This document shows positions 1 to 9,241 of a stretch of 64,000 bases of DNA, one piece after another. The notes beneath the pieces were generated by a model. The model made no database searches. It was not told the origin of the DNA and worked only from the letters and a program-made list of their open reading frames with translations. The stretch comes from Brevundimonas sp. (lineage in GTDB: Bacteria > Pseudomonadota > Alphaproteobacteria > Caulobacterales > Caulobacteraceae), in NCBI GenBank assembly GCA_003248965.1, contig QFQU01000001.1:62001-126000 (forward strand). The letters are read 5' to 3'. Made by a program: the position numbers and the translations under genes. Within the stretch, counting starts at the first letter, position 1; each line of letters opens with the position of its first letter.

Positions 1-478
1 TCACCTTGCCGGTTCCCGCCGTCTCCGCGAAACCGCCCGCCGCCAGTATGGCCTGGGCCGTGTTCATCTCGCCCCGAATCTGCACCACGCCCGGCGTCTT
101 GACCTCGCCGCCAACGTAGATCTGGGACGCGCCATAGGTGGTGACGGTGATCTGGACCTGCGGATTGCGCAGCACCTGGGCATAGGCTTCGGTCAGGCGC
201 TGGCTGGCGTCGCGCACCGTCATGCCGCCGACCGGAACCGGGCCGATGGTGGGAAAGGCGCCCTGACCGTCGGGTCCCAGGACGACGTCAGCGTTCAGGT
301 CCGTCTCGACCACAAAGCCCAGCCGCAACGCGTCGCCGGCGCCCAGCCGGTATTGATAGTCATCCTGGCCCCAGGGCGCGAAATCATAGGGTTGCGCAGG
401 CTGGACCGGCCCTCCGCCCGAGGCGCAGGCGGCGGTCAGCAGGACCAGGGCGATCACGCATCGGCGCCAGGCGGACAT
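1..478 (-). CDS. Polysaccharide export lipoprotein (Wza/poly_export family), 3' end cut by window
   Basis: The visible 159 codons begin with a lipoprotein signal (Arg-Arg, a hydrophobic stretch, then L-T-A-A-C with the lipid-bearing Cys at residue 18). Next comes a polysaccharide export domain starting near residue 42 (YRLGAGDALRLGF), and the beginning of an SLBB-type domain near residue 118 (IYVGGEVKTPGVVQIRGE). Proteins of this family form the outer-membrane channel for capsule or exopolysaccharide export. The gene diverges from the Wzc/GumC-like gene that starts at 589, which is the usual partner in the inner membrane. The C-terminus lies beyond the window, so the full length and the final membrane-spanning helix cannot be judged. 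The family call is firm; which polysaccharide it exports is unknown. Confidence 0.9.
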   Translation of the reverse strand, partial: MSAWRRCVIALVLLTAACASGGGPVQPAQPYDFAPWGQDDYQYRLGAGDALRLGFVVETDLNADVVLGPDGQGAFPTIGPVPVGGMTVRDASQRLTEAYAQVLRNPQVQITVTTYGASQIYVGGEVKTPGVVQIRGEMNTAQAILAAGGFAETAGTGKV

Positions 479-588
479 CGGCTCTCCAAGTCGCGGGCCG
501 ACTCGGGTTCGGCCGCATGCCGCATCTTTCTGACTTTCCGGCCCAAAGCCAAGGGCGGACTGGCGTTTTGGACGCGACTCAGGGCTTT

Positions 589-2766
589 ATGAACGCAGCT
601 GGGACGCCAGCCGCCCTCCTTGGCGGGATCGCCCTGTTCAGAGCCCGCGTATTGACCGATCAACCGCTGACAGATTTGGACGACGGCCCGCCGCCCCGCC
701 CCGGCCTGGCGGTCACGATCCGCGAACTTGCGACCCCGGTCTTCTATCACTGGCGCAAGGCGCTGATCGCCTTTCTGATCCCGGTCGTCCTTGCGTTGGC
801 CGCCGCGTCCCTGGCCAAGCCGATCTACACTGCCCAATCGCGACTGCTGATCCTGCTGGGTGACGAATATGTGTTCCGCCGCGCCGTCGGCGACGACACG
901 ACCGGCAATCCCCAGACATTCGACCGCGCCCAGATCGTCCATGCCGAAATGGAGATTCTGGGCTCGCGTGAACTGCGTGAAAAGACGCTGAACGAGATCG
1001 GCCTGTCGCGGGTCTATCCGAAGACGCGCGGCGGCGACGCCGGCATGAACATGGCGCTGGAACAGCTGGGTCGCGATCTGAAGATCGAGAACGTGCCCCA
1101 GTCCAACACCATCGAAATCCAGTTGCGGAACCGAGATCCGAAGGTCGCCGCCGATTTCGTCAATCTGCTGGTGCGCAACTACATCGCCACGCGCCGCGAC
1201 ATCTTCCAGCGTTCCGACAGCGCCGCCGTCTCGGACCAGCAACGCGAACTGTCCGATCAGCTGGCCGCGACCGAGACGCAGATCGCCGACCTGTCGAACC
1301 GCTACGCCATCGGCGACTTCGATCAGGAGGTCCAGGCGGTGCAACAGCAGCAGACCTCTCTGACGGCGCAGCTGGCGGCCCAGGACCAGGCCATCGCCAA
1401 CGCCGCCGCCCGCGCCGACCGGCTGGCGGCGCAGTTGCGCGCCTCGCCCTCGGTCATTGCGCTGAACACCGACCAGGCCCGGTCTCAGCAGGTGTCCACC
1501 CTGACCCAGAACCTGATGCTGCTGCGCGAGCGCCAGCGCATCGCCGCCGCGCGTTACACGGACGACTATCCGCTCGTCGTCGAACTGAACCGCCAGATCG
1601 CCGACCTGGAGGCCCAGATCGCCGCCGCGCCCCAGTCCCAGACCGACCTTGTCCGCAGCGGCCCCAATCCGGTCAGCCAGCAGATCGAGACCCAGTTGGC
1701 CACGACGCGCGGCGAACTGGCGGGCCTGCGCTCTGGCCGCGCCGAAATCGGACAGGCGCTGCAGGCCGCACGCGGACGGCTGACCCAACTGGTCGAGATC
1801 GGCCCGCGTTATCGCGAACTGACCCGGCAGCGCGCCCTGACGGAAACCGCCTATCGCAGCGTCGCCGAAAACGCAGAGGACACGCGCCTTCAGAACACCA
1901 TCGCCGGCGCCAACGCCAACGTCCGCGTCATCGAGACCGCCCGCCCCCCGACCAAGGCCCACACAGGACGACTGCTGATCCTGGCGGCCGGACTGCTGGT
2001 TGGCGTGTTGGGCGCTTTGGCGGTCATCGTCATCTCGGCCGCGACGACGCCGGTCATGCTGACGCCGCGCGACGTCGAGACGCGGTTGCATGTCCCAGTT
2101 TTAGCCGCCGTGCCGCTGGCCGATCATGACGATCGTCCCGTCATTCCGCGTTGGCGTCCCCTGCCCGAACGTCTGACGGCGGACGAGGCGGTCTTGATCC
2201 TGCGGCGGCTTCAGGACGCGAACGGCCGGTCCGGCGCCCTGGTCGTCATCGGCCCGGAGGAGGGTGTCGGCGTCACCAGCATTGCGCTGGACCTGGCCAT
2301 CGCGGCGGCTTTCCGGTCGGGGGTTCCGACTCTCTTGATCGACGCGGAGCCGGCCGATGCGGGCGGCCTGTTCATGGCGCTTCGCTCCGCCGGCGCGCGC
2401 ATGGGCGAGACCGCGGACAATCCCTATGTCCAGCGCATCGAGGACAGCAACCTTTATGTCACCACGCCGATGGCCCGCGCGGGGTCCAACATTTCGGAGG
2501 CGCGCTGGAAAACCTTTATCGACGGGGTGAAAGCCATGTTCGCCGTCGTCGTCATCGACGCGCCATCGTTGCAACGCTCATCGGCGGCCCTGTTGCTGGC
2601 GCCGCTAGCGGACCTGTCCGTCCTTGTGATCGAGGCCGAAGAAACGCGAACCGCCGTCGCCGCCAATCTGATCGAGCGTGTCGCCGCTTCGGGCGGCAGG
2701 GTTGCTGGCGTCATCCTGAACATGCGGCGCTTCCACATTCCACGCTTCATCTATTCCCGCATCTAG
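589..2766 (+). CDS. Wzc/GumC-like polysaccharide chain-length protein with degenerate ATPase domain
   Basis: A protein of 725 residues with a Wzz-type domain: one membrane helix near residues 60-80, a long periplasmic part rich in Gln and Ala heptads, and a second membrane helix after the ARPPTK segment. A cytoplasmic domain of the bacterial tyrosine kinase fold follows. Its P-loop reads GPEEGVGVTS at residues 555-564, with Val where the ATP-binding Lys should be. The Walker A' (LLIDAE) and a VVVIDAPS strand are recognisable. The C-terminus (IPRFIYSRI) has no tyrosine cluster. It therefore probably controls chain length or polymer export without kinase activity. I chose the ATG at 589 because the in-frame ATG at 517 would leave only 38 bases to the divergent Wza-like gene and has no ribosome-binding site. 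Confidence 0.85.
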   Translation: MNAAGTPAALLGGIALFRARVLTDQPLTDLDDGPPPRPGLAVTIRELATPVFYHWRKALIAFLIPVVLALAAASLAKPIYTAQSRLLILLGDEYVFRRAVGDDTTGNPQTFDRAQIVHAEMEILGSRELREKTLNEIGLSRVYPKTRGGDAGMNMALEQLGRDLKIENVPQSNTIEIQLRNRDPKVAADFVNLLVRNYIATRRDIFQRSDSAAVSDQQRELSDQLAATETQIADLSNRYAIGDFDQEVQAVQQQQTSLTAQLAAQDQAIANAAARADRLAAQLRASPSVIALNTDQARSQQVSTLTQNLMLLRERQRIAAARYTDDYPLVVELNRQIADLEAQIAAAPQSQTDLVRSGPNPVSQQIETQLATTRGELAGLRSGRAEIGQALQAARGRLTQLVEIGPRYRELTRQRALTETAYRSVAENAEDTRLQNTIAGANANVRVIETARPPTKAHTGRLLILAAGLLVGVLGALAVIVISAATTPVMLTPRDVETRLHVPVLAAVPLADHDDRPVIPRWRPLPERLTADEAVLILRRLQDANGRSGALVVIGPEEGVGVTSIALDLAIAAAFRSGVPTLLIDAEPADAGGLFMALRSAGARMGETADNPYVQRIEDSNLYVTTPMARAGSNISEARWKTFIDGVKAMFAVVVIDAPSLQRSSAALLLAPLADLSVLVIEAEETRTAVAANLIERVAASGGRVAGVILNMRRFHIPRFIYSRI

Positions 2767-2858
2767 CGGACGAAAGACGCAGGGTCTGTGGCGCCCGCCC
2801 CCGTCTTTGTGAGTGGGAGCCGTCTTCGCCATGCGGCGTTCGGGATCGCCTGCCTCTC

Positions 2859-2878
2859 GCCGGCGTCGTTCCGCCGGC
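2859..2878 (-). terminator. Hairpin just after rodA
   Basis: Seven-base perfect arms (GCCGGCG at 2859-2865 and CGCCGGC at 2872-2878) with a six-base loop sit directly after the rodA stop codon. On the minus strand no T-run follows, so this is a weak intrinsic-terminator candidate. The rest of 2767-2858 shows nothing recognisable. Confidence 0.35.
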
Positions 2879-4033
2879 CTAGATCAGGCCGTGCCCCTTG
2901 GGCAGTTCTGCGTAGCGGTGGACGCGGGTCGCCATGACCAGGCCGAAGCCGATCATCACCGTCAGCATGACCGTGCCGCCGTTGGACAAAAGCGGCATGG
3001 GAACGCCCACGACCGGCGCCAGCCCCATGACCATGGCCCCATTGATCAGAACATACAGGGCGAAGGTCGCGGTCACGCCCAACGTGCCCAATCGGCCGAA
3101 ATGGCTGTGCGACAAGGATGCGATTCTGAGCGAGATCAGGATGATGGCCGCATAGCAGGCCAGGAGGGTGAAGGTGCCGACGAAACCGAACTCCTCGGCG
3201 AAGGCGGCGAAGATGAAGTCGGTCTGGCGCTCGGGCAGGAATTCCAACTGGCTCTGACTGCCCAGGCCGAAGCCGCGCCCCAGGAGGCCGCCCGACCCCA
3301 TGGCGATCTTGGACTGCACGATCTGATAGCCCTTGTCGGCCATGTCGGCCTCGGGGTTCAGAAAGGTCAGGACCCGGTGGCGCTGATAGTCGTGCATGCC
3401 GAACATGACATAGGGCGGGATCAGCACCGCCGCCGCGATCACCAGCGGCAAGATGATCCGCCAGCTCAAACCGGCCGCGAACATCACCGCCGCCCCCGTC
3501 AGGCCGATCAGCATGGCGGAGCCCAAGTCCGGCTGGTGCGCGACCAGCAGGAACGGCAGGCCGATGATGGCCACCGGCACGATCAGCTTCCAGTGAAAGC
3601 TGGCCTCCTTGGCCGTGGCGCCGTGGTACCAGCGGGCCAGCGCCAGCACGACGCCGATCTTCATGATCTCGGACGGCTGGATGCGGGTGAAGCCCAAGTC
3701 CAGCCAGCGCGTGGCCCCCAGCGCGTGATAGCCCAACGGCGTCTCCACCAGCGCCAGCAGCACCAGAGCCACCCCATAGATCGGATAGGCCAAGGCGAAC
3801 CAGTAGCGGATGTTGATCATCGACAAGGTCAGCATCAGCGCCAGACAGACGCCGAACCGGATCATGTGTTTGGCCGCCCATGGCGACCACGACCCGCCCG
3901 CGACCGAGTAAAGCATCAGGCCGCCTGTACCGGCGACGATGCACAGGAGCGCAGTCAGTCGCCAATCGATCTGGCCCAGCTTGGTCGAGAAACGCTCGCG
4001 CTCGCCCGGACGCGACAGGGCGGAGACCGTCAT
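2879..4033 (-). CDS. rodA: Rod-shape-determining protein RodA (SEDS peptidoglycan polymerase)
   Basis: 384 residues, hydrophobic throughout with about ten membrane segments, typical for the SEDS family. RodA polymerises glycan strands from lipid II during cell elongation and works with the class B transpeptidase PBP2. Recognisable family stretches include GATRWLDLGFTRIQPSE, the large periplasmic loop with ALTFLNPEAD-like residues, and the GSGGLLGRGFG loop followed by LPERQTDFIF. The start codon overlaps the stop of the upstream PBP2 gene as ATGA, implying translational coupling. It is the last gene of the mreC-mreD-mrdA-rodA run. Assignment is firm both by sequence and by context. Confidence 0.97.
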   Translation of the reverse strand: MTVSALSRPGERERFSTKLGQIDWRLTALLCIVAGTGGLMLYSVAGGSWSPWAAKHMIRFGVCLALMLTLSMINIRYWFALAYPIYGVALVLLALVETPLGYHALGATRWLDLGFTRIQPSEIMKIGVVLALARWYHGATAKEASFHWKLIVPVAIIGLPFLLVAHQPDLGSAMLIGLTGAAVMFAAGLSWRIILPLVIAAAVLIPPYVMFGMHDYQRHRVLTFLNPEADMADKGYQIVQSKIAMGSGGLLGRGFGLGSQSQLEFLPERQTDFIFAAFAEEFGFVGTFTLLACYAAIILISLRIASLSHSHFGRLGTLGVTATFALYVLINGAMVMGLAPVVGVPMPLLSNGGTVMLTVMIGFGLVMATRVHRYAELPKGHGLI

Positions 4034-6060
4034 ACGCGGGGCTCGGACAGATATAGTTGCGGCCCATCGGCGGCCGGCGCGGCAGGACTGGGGGCCGCCG
4101 TCGAGGGCGCGACGGCGTCCGGCTCAGGCGCTGCGCCGACCAGACCTTCGTCGATCTGGGGGCCGGTCGCCTCAGGCGGCGGCGGCCGTTCGATGCGGGC
4201 GCGCATGTCCGGGTCTTTCAGCAGAACGGTGCGCATCACCTCGCGTGCACGCGGCGCGCCTGCGGTGGCGCCGCCCTTGCCGCCGTGCTCGATAATCACC
4301 GCCACAGCGTAGCGTGGCGCATCGATAGGGGCGAAGGCGACGAACAGGTTGTGATCCTTCAAGGCCCAGACGTTGCTCTTGCGCGAGCCGGATCCATAGT
4401 TCCGGACCTGGGCCGTGCCGGTCTTGCCGGCCATCTGGATATCGCCCAGCCCCAGCTGGCTCTGGCGATAGGCGGTGCCGGATCGGTCGTTGGCCACGGC
4501 GATCATGCCCTGGCGCACATATTCGATATGGGCCGGATCGAACGGCAGGTCCGGCGCCTCGTCGCCGCGAGGCTGCTCGACCCCGCCGATCGACTTGATC
4601 AGCCGCGGCATCAGGGCCTTCTTGCCGTTGGCCAGGCGTGAGGTCATGACCGCCAGCTGCAGGGCGTTGACCGTGATGGCCCCCTGCCCGATCGCCACAG
4701 ACGTCGTCTCTCCCGGGTGCCAGACCGGATCGCGCGGGAAGGTGCGGGCCTTCCACTCGGTGGACGGCAGAAGCCCCTTCTTTTGATTGTCCACGCCGAT
4801 GTCGAAGATGTGCTCGAACCCCAGGGCAAGGCCGGCCTTGCGGATGTTGTCCACGCCGGCGCGGTTGCACATGCTGTAGAAATAGACGTCGCAGGAGTTC
4901 TTGATGGCGTCGTGCATGTTCTGCACGCCGTGCCGGCCCCAGCATCGCTGGATGCGGTTGCCGTTCCGGAACGCCCCGGTGCACACGACCGTCTGTTTCG
5001 GATCGACCCCCGCTTCCAGCAGGGCCAGCGCCGTCGTGGGCTTGAAGGTCGAACCCGGCGCGAAGGTGCCGTTGATCGTCTTATCCAGCAGCGGCTTGCG
5101 CTCATAGTCGGCCAGGGCGCGATAGACCTTGGACGGCACCCCGCCGACGAACAGGTTGGGATCGAAGGACGGCGCCGACATCATGCACAGGATGTCGCCG
5201 TTGCGGACGTCCATGACGACGCAGGCGCCCGATTCGTCGCCGAACACCTCCAGCGCCCGGTTCTGCACGTCGGCGTCCAGCGTCAGGACGACCTCCTTGC
5301 CCGGCACGGCGGGGCGCGAGCCGCCGATGTCCTCGGCCACCACGCGACCACGGGCGTCCACCTCGACACGGTTGCCGCCCGGCTCGCCGCGCAGAGGCAC
5401 GTCCAGCGCCTTTTCCACGCCCTGCCGGCCGATGCGGAAGCTGGGGTTGAACAGAAGCGGCGGCGGCTGCTCGCCCTTGGCGCGGATCGCCTGGACGTCG
5501 CGATCGTTGACCTTGGCCACATAGCCGATGACGTGCGCGAACGCCCCTCCGAACGGGTAGTAGCGGGCCTCGTTCATATCGACCATCACGCCGGGCAGTT
5601 CGTTGGCGTATTGATTGACCTTGGCGAACTCTTCCCAGGTCAGGTCGCTCTTGACCGGCACCGGGTTGAACTTGGGCGAGGCGTTCACGTCACGGATGAT
5701 GGCCCGGCGGCGTTCCAGGGTGTCGGGCAAGAGCTGGCCCAGCAAGTCCAGCGTCTCGTCCAGATCCTTGGTCTCGTCCCGGACCACCAGCACGCGGAAG
5801 CTGGGGCGGTTGCCGGCGATGACGACGCCGTTCCGATCCTTGATCAGGCCGCGCGGCGGGGGCACCAGGCGAAAGTTGAACTGGTTCTGCGACGACAGGG
5901 TCGCATACTCCTGGGCCTGAACGACCTGCAGCTGGCCCAGACGTCCGATCAGAGCTGCGACGCCCAGGGCCGTGGCCCCGCCCAGCACGAAGGTTCGGCG
6001 CAGGAACGACCCCTGCCGCTCGTTGACGTCCGAGAAGAAGATGGAGGGTTCGCCGCTCAT
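4030..6060 (-). CDS. mrdA: Penicillin-binding protein 2 (elongation-specific transpeptidase)
   Basis: 676 residues. An N-terminal membrane anchor (FVLGGATALGVAALIG) precedes a pedestal domain and a transpeptidase domain. The catalytic serine motif is visible as PGSTFKPT, the second motif as NSCD and the third as AGKTGTAQ. PBP2 cross-links new peptidoglycan in the lateral wall with RodA and the MreBCD scaffold. The open frame extends upstream to 6237, but the ATG at 6060 (MSGEPSIFFSDVNERQ) overlaps the mreD stop as ATGA and gives the family's usual N-terminus. The C-terminal tail of about 50 residues is Pro/Ala-rich and probably disordered. Confidence 0.96.
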   Translation of the reverse strand: MSGEPSIFFSDVNERQGSFLRRTFVLGGATALGVAALIGRLGQLQVVQAQEYATLSSQNQFNFRLVPPPRGLIKDRNGVVIAGNRPSFRVLVVRDETKDLDETLDLLGQLLPDTLERRRAIIRDVNASPKFNPVPVKSDLTWEEFAKVNQYANELPGVMVDMNEARYYPFGGAFAHVIGYVAKVNDRDVQAIRAKGEQPPPLLFNPSFRIGRQGVEKALDVPLRGEPGGNRVEVDARGRVVAEDIGGSRPAVPGKEVVLTLDADVQNRALEVFGDESGACVVMDVRNGDILCMMSAPSFDPNLFVGGVPSKVYRALADYERKPLLDKTINGTFAPGSTFKPTTALALLEAGVDPKQTVVCTGAFRNGNRIQRCWGRHGVQNMHDAIKNSCDVYFYSMCNRAGVDNIRKAGLALGFEHIFDIGVDNQKKGLLPSTEWKARTFPRDPVWHPGETTSVAIGQGAITVNALQLAVMTSRLANGKKALMPRLIKSIGGVEQPRGDEAPDLPFDPAHIEYVRQGMIAVANDRSGTAYRQSQLGLGDIQMAGKTGTAQVRNYGSGSRKSNVWALKDHNLFVAFAPIDAPRYAVAVIIEHGGKGGATAGAPRAREVMRTVLLKDPDMRARIERPPPPEATGPQIDEGLVGAAPEPDAVAPSTAAPSPAAPAADGPQLYLSEPRV

Positions 6061-6575
6061 CGGAACCGAATATCTCCGTCGTCGAACCGTTCGATCATCC
6101 AGTTGGCCAGCGGATACAGCAGCAATGTGGGCGCAATCTGACCGAACACCGCATACAGCGACGGCGCATTGCCGGCCCGAACCGTGACGATGACATAGGC
6201 CAAGCCGAACGCCCCCAGAGTGCAGGCCACATACCACCCCAGCCGGATCAGCCCCTCATGGCCGGCCAGCAGGTTTCTTGACAGCAGCAGCACGCCATAG
6301 ACCGCCATCAGACACAGTGGCCAAAGTCCCAGCGGCGTGTTCCAAAACAGGTCCAGGAAAAGACCCAGGGCGAACAGTACGACCGCCGCGACCATCGACG
6401 GACGGATCAGCGGCCAGGAAAAGGCCAGCACCATCGGAACGACCGGCTCGGGCAATCTCAGACCGAACAGTTGGATCGGCGTGCCCAGGATCACGGTCGC
6501 GGCGACGGCGGCCAGAGATGGATAGACGACCCATTGCAGTGGCCCGACGACGCGGACCGCGACCGGGCGTCTCAC
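6057..6575 (-). CDS. mreD: Rod-shape-determining protein MreD
   Basis: 172 residues with about five hydrophobic segments, the normal size for MreD. MreD is an inner-membrane component of the elongasome linking MreC and MreB to the RodA-PBP2 synthase. Sequence conservation in this family is low, so the call leans on position: it overlaps mreC by four bases upstream and mrdA by four bases downstream. LQWVVYPSL near the N-terminus and the WPLCLMAVYGVLLLSRN segment fit MreD proteins of alphaproteobacteria. Confidence 0.9.
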   Translation of the reverse strand: MRRPVAVRVVGPLQWVVYPSLAAVAATVILGTPIQLFGLRLPEPVVPMVLAFSWPLIRPSMVAAVVLFALGLFLDLFWNTPLGLWPLCLMAVYGVLLLSRNLLAGHEGLIRLGWYVACTLGAFGLAYVIVTVRAGNAPSLYAVFGQIAPTLLLYPLANWMIERFDDGDIRFR

Positions 6576-7780
6576 CGCTGACCCTCCGTCGTCGGCGCGG
6601 GCGCCGTGGCCTGGGGAGCGGCCGCCTGTGGCGGCGGGGTCTGGCCCGACGGCGCAGCCTGGGCCGACGAAGGTCGCGGCGAAACGGGCCGCGCCGTCGT
6701 CGGTCGCTGGGTTGCGGCGGGCGTAGCGCCCCCCGCGGCTGGGCTGGATGTCTGATTGGGCGCAGCGGTCGCCGCGGCAGCGGCAGCGGCGGCGCGCGCG
6801 CGCTCGGCCTGCGCCTGGGCTTGAGCCTGGCGACGCGCGGCGGCGTCGCCGATGGCGGCGGCCTGTTGCGCCGTCGGTTCCGGCGCTGTGTTCAGCCCAG
6901 CAAGAGGCGGCGCGTTCAGTGCGTTGGGATCGACCAGTTGGGCGAAGTTCTGGAACAGCAGCACCCGGACATAGTCGACAGCGCCCCGGTCGCTGAACAG
7001 CTTGACCCGCCAGGCTCCGTCCATCCCCTTGGCCACCACGCCCACCGGCAGGCCGCGCGGCAGGCCGCCGCCGTCGCCCGAGCTCAACACCCGATCACCG
7101 GCTTTCAGCGCGCCGACGCCGCGGATGAAGTCCAGACGCGGACTGTTGCTGCCGTCGCCGGTCAACACCGCCCGCGCGTCGGTCCGTTCGATCAACACCG
7201 GAGTGCGCGACGCCACGTCCGTCAGCAGCACCATACGGCTGACCCCGCCGGTCACGCCCGTGACACGCCCGACCAGACCGTTCTCGTCCACGACGGGATT
7301 GCCGACATGCACCCCCCTGGCCGCGCCGACGTCCAGCAGCTTGGATCGGCTGAAGGGTCCGCGCGATTCCAGCACGGCGCGCGCGGCGACGGTCGGCACC
7401 GGCGGATCCAGCCGCAGCCCCAACAGGGCCTCGTAGCGCGCGTTGACGTTCTTCAGCGCAACGGCCTCGGCCTTCCACGCCCTGAGCTCGGCGACCTCCG
7501 CCTTCAACTTGCGATTCTCGGACACGGCGAAGAAATAGCCGCCGATCGCATCACCGACCGATCCGGCCCAGCGCACGGGCGCAGACAGGACGCCGCCGAC
7601 CGGACCGGCGACCGCTTCCACACTGCCGCGCACGGCCTGAACGCTGGAGCCGCCTTCGGGCGTCTTGCGGTCGGTCATCAGCAGCACCCCGGCCCCGACG
7701 ACGCCCACGACGGCGACCACCGCGGCGGTCCAGGCCAGCGGCACCTTCAGGTTTTCAAAGGGGCCGTCGCGAAACGCCAC
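6572..7780 (-). CDS. mreC: Rod-shape-determining protein MreC
   Basis: 402 residues. One N-terminal membrane helix (LAWTAAVVAVVGVVGAG) is followed by a coiled coil around residues 75-110 (SENRKLKAEVAELRAWKAEA) and the paired beta-barrels of periplasmic MreC, with GLVGRV and SGVSRMVLLTD-like stretches. The last roughly 100 residues are an Ala/Gln/Pro-rich, low-complexity tail, longer than in enterobacterial MreC but common in Caulobacter relatives. MreC scaffolds PBP2 along the elongation machinery. The stop codon overlaps the mreD start as ATGA. A gap of 146 bases separates it from mreB, so mreB may be transcribed with it or alone. Confidence 0.95.
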   Translation of the reverse strand: MAFRDGPFENLKVPLAWTAAVVAVVGVVGAGVLLMTDRKTPEGGSSVQAVRGSVEAVAGPVGGVLSAPVRWAGSVGDAIGGYFFAVSENRKLKAEVAELRAWKAEAVALKNVNARYEALLGLRLDPPVPTVAARAVLESRGPFSRSKLLDVGAARGVHVGNPVVDENGLVGRVTGVTGGVSRMVLLTDVASRTPVLIERTDARAVLTGDGSNSPRLDFIRGVGALKAGDRVLSSGDGGGLPRGLPVGVVAKGMDGAWRVKLFSDRGAVDYVRVLLFQNFAQLVDPNALNAPPLAGLNTAPEPTAQQAAAIGDAAARRQAQAQAQAERARAAAAAAAATAAPNQTSSPAAGGATPAATQRPTTARPVSPRPSSAQAAPSGQTPPPQAAAPQATAPAPTTEGQR

Positions 7781-7926
7781 GGGCGACCTTCCAGCAAAGG
7801 GGTTGGGAATCGGCGGGACGCCGCCCGCCGTTCTGCCTGCCTATCGCAAAATCGGGCGGCGAAAGAAACCCGATCACGACAGACTGATCGTGGTGGCGGC
7901 CTGGACGAACACCGGCCGCCGGCGGA

Positions 7927-8967
7927 TCAGAGCGCGGAGTCGAGCACGCCCTTCATCCAGCGCGGATGTTCCAGCACGCGGCCGCAACCGATCGCCACGC
8001 ACGACAGAGGATCGTCCGCCACCGAGACCGGCAGGCCGGTGTGATCGCGAATCTCGACGTCCAGGCCACGCAACAGGGCGCCGCCGCCCGTCAGCATGAT
8101 GCCCTTGTCGGCGATGTCGGCCGCCAGTTCCGGCGGCGTGGCTTCCAGTGCGACCTTCACGGCCTCGATGATCTGCGTCACCGGCTCGGCCAGGGCTTCC
8201 GCCGCCTGACGTTCCGAGATGCGGACCTCGCGCGGCACGCCCTGCATCAGGTCGCGGCCCTTGACCTCGATGGACAGGCCTTCGCCGTCGGCCGGGATGC
8301 GGGCGGTGCCGATATCCTTCTTGATGCGTTCGGCGGTCGTTTCGCCGATCAGCAGATTATGGTTGCGGCGCATGTAGCTGATGATGCTGTCGTCCATCTT
8401 GTCGCCGCCCACGCGGACCGAACGCGAATAGACGATGCCCGACAGCGACAAAACGGCGACTTCCGTCGTGCCGCCGCCGATGTCGACGACCATGGAGCCG
8501 GTCGGCTCATGGATCGGCAGGCCGGCGCCGATCGCGGCGGCCATCGGCTCGTCGATCAGGCCCACGCGGCGGGCCGAGGCGTTCAGGCAGCTGTCGTTGA
8601 TCGCGCGACGCTCCACCGCCGTGGCGCCCGAGGGCACGCAGACGATGATCTTGGGATTCACGAAACCCTTGCGGTTATGAACCTTGCGGATGAAGTGCTT
8701 GATCATCTCCTCGGCGACTTCGAAGTCGGCGATGACGCCGTCGCGCATGGGGCGGATCGCCTCCATGTGGCCGGGGGTGCGGCCCAGCATCTGCTTGGCC
8801 TCGATCCCGACGGCGTGGACGATCTTGCGCCCGCCGACGTTACGCAGCGCCACCACGGAAGGCTCGTTCAGAACGATGCCCTTTCCCTTCATGTAGATCA
8901 GGGTGTTGGCAGTGCCCAGGTCCATCGCGATGTCGTTCGAGATCGCGCCGAAAAGGGAAAAACTCAT
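7927..8967 (-). CDS. mreB: Actin-like rod-shape protein MreB
   Basis: 346 residues, full length for MreB. The first phosphate-binding motif (MDLGTANTLIY), the GEPMAAAIGAGLP-like connecting region and the second phosphate motif (VVDIGGGTTEVAVLSL) are intact. The adenosine motif (GIMLTGGGALLRGLD) is also present. MreB polymerises on the inner membrane and positions the elongation synthases encoded just downstream. The N-terminal MSFSLFGAISNDIAMD carries the short amphipathic stretch that binds membrane. The start is supported by the family's usual N-terminus. The 274 bases upstream (8968-9241) carry no gene and presumably the mreB promoter, though I could not pick a convincing one. Confidence 0.98.
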   Translation of the reverse strand: MSFSLFGAISNDIAMDLGTANTLIYMKGKGIVLNEPSVVALRNVGGRKIVHAVGIEAKQMLGRTPGHMEAIRPMRDGVIADFEVAEEMIKHFIRKVHNRKGFVNPKIIVCVPSGATAVERRAINDSCLNASARRVGLIDEPMAAAIGAGLPIHEPTGSMVVDIGGGTTEVAVLSLSGIVYSRSVRVGGDKMDDSIISYMRRNHNLLIGETTAERIKKDIGTARIPADGEGLSIEVKGRDLMQGVPREVRISERQAAEALAEPVTQIIEAVKVALEATPPELAADIADKGIMLTGGGALLRGLDVEIRDHTGLPVSVADDPLSCVAIGCGRVLEHPRWMKGVLDSAL

Positions 8968-9203
8968 GGGAATGGATACCGTTGCTTGCTGGCCAAGGGC
9001 GTCTTCTGTTCGCAGTCGGCCTGGCGACGCCCCCGCTGTCCCGACATCCCCACGCCGGACAGGTCCTGATCGTCTTCGCCATGCCTACCAGCGGCGGGTT
9101 TGCCTGTATGGAAACGGGATTACAAGCCCCGATGACGGTCTCGTCATGTGAGAGGCGCGTCCGCGGGCGTGGGACTGGCGAATGTAGGCTTGCGGACGCT
9201 TCG

Positions 9204-9225
9204 CCGGCCGCCTTGCGACGGCCGG
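9204..9225 (-). terminator. Possible hairpin after the GST gene
   Basis: Perfect seven-base arms CCGGCCG (9204-9210) and CGGCCGG (9219-9225) flank an eight-base loop, 17 bases past the GST stop codon. No T-run follows on either strand, so termination is uncertain. The rest of the gap up to the mreB start (8968) has no visible RNA gene. Confidence 0.3.
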
Positions 9226-9241
9226 AAACCGCGCCGGACGA

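Noticed and set aside
454..2091. Long minus-strand open frame opposite the Wzc/GumC-like gene
   Set aside because: It mirrors a gene with clear family features and has no recognisable domain; such frames are common opposite GC-rich genes.
2763..4312. Long open frames on both strands across rodA
   Set aside because: The rodA frame has the SEDS features, and the others are Arg/Gly/Gln-rich translations without homology.
7781..7926. Possible terminator between mreB and mreC
   Set aside because: Only weak, interrupted stems without a T-run are present, so no call was made.
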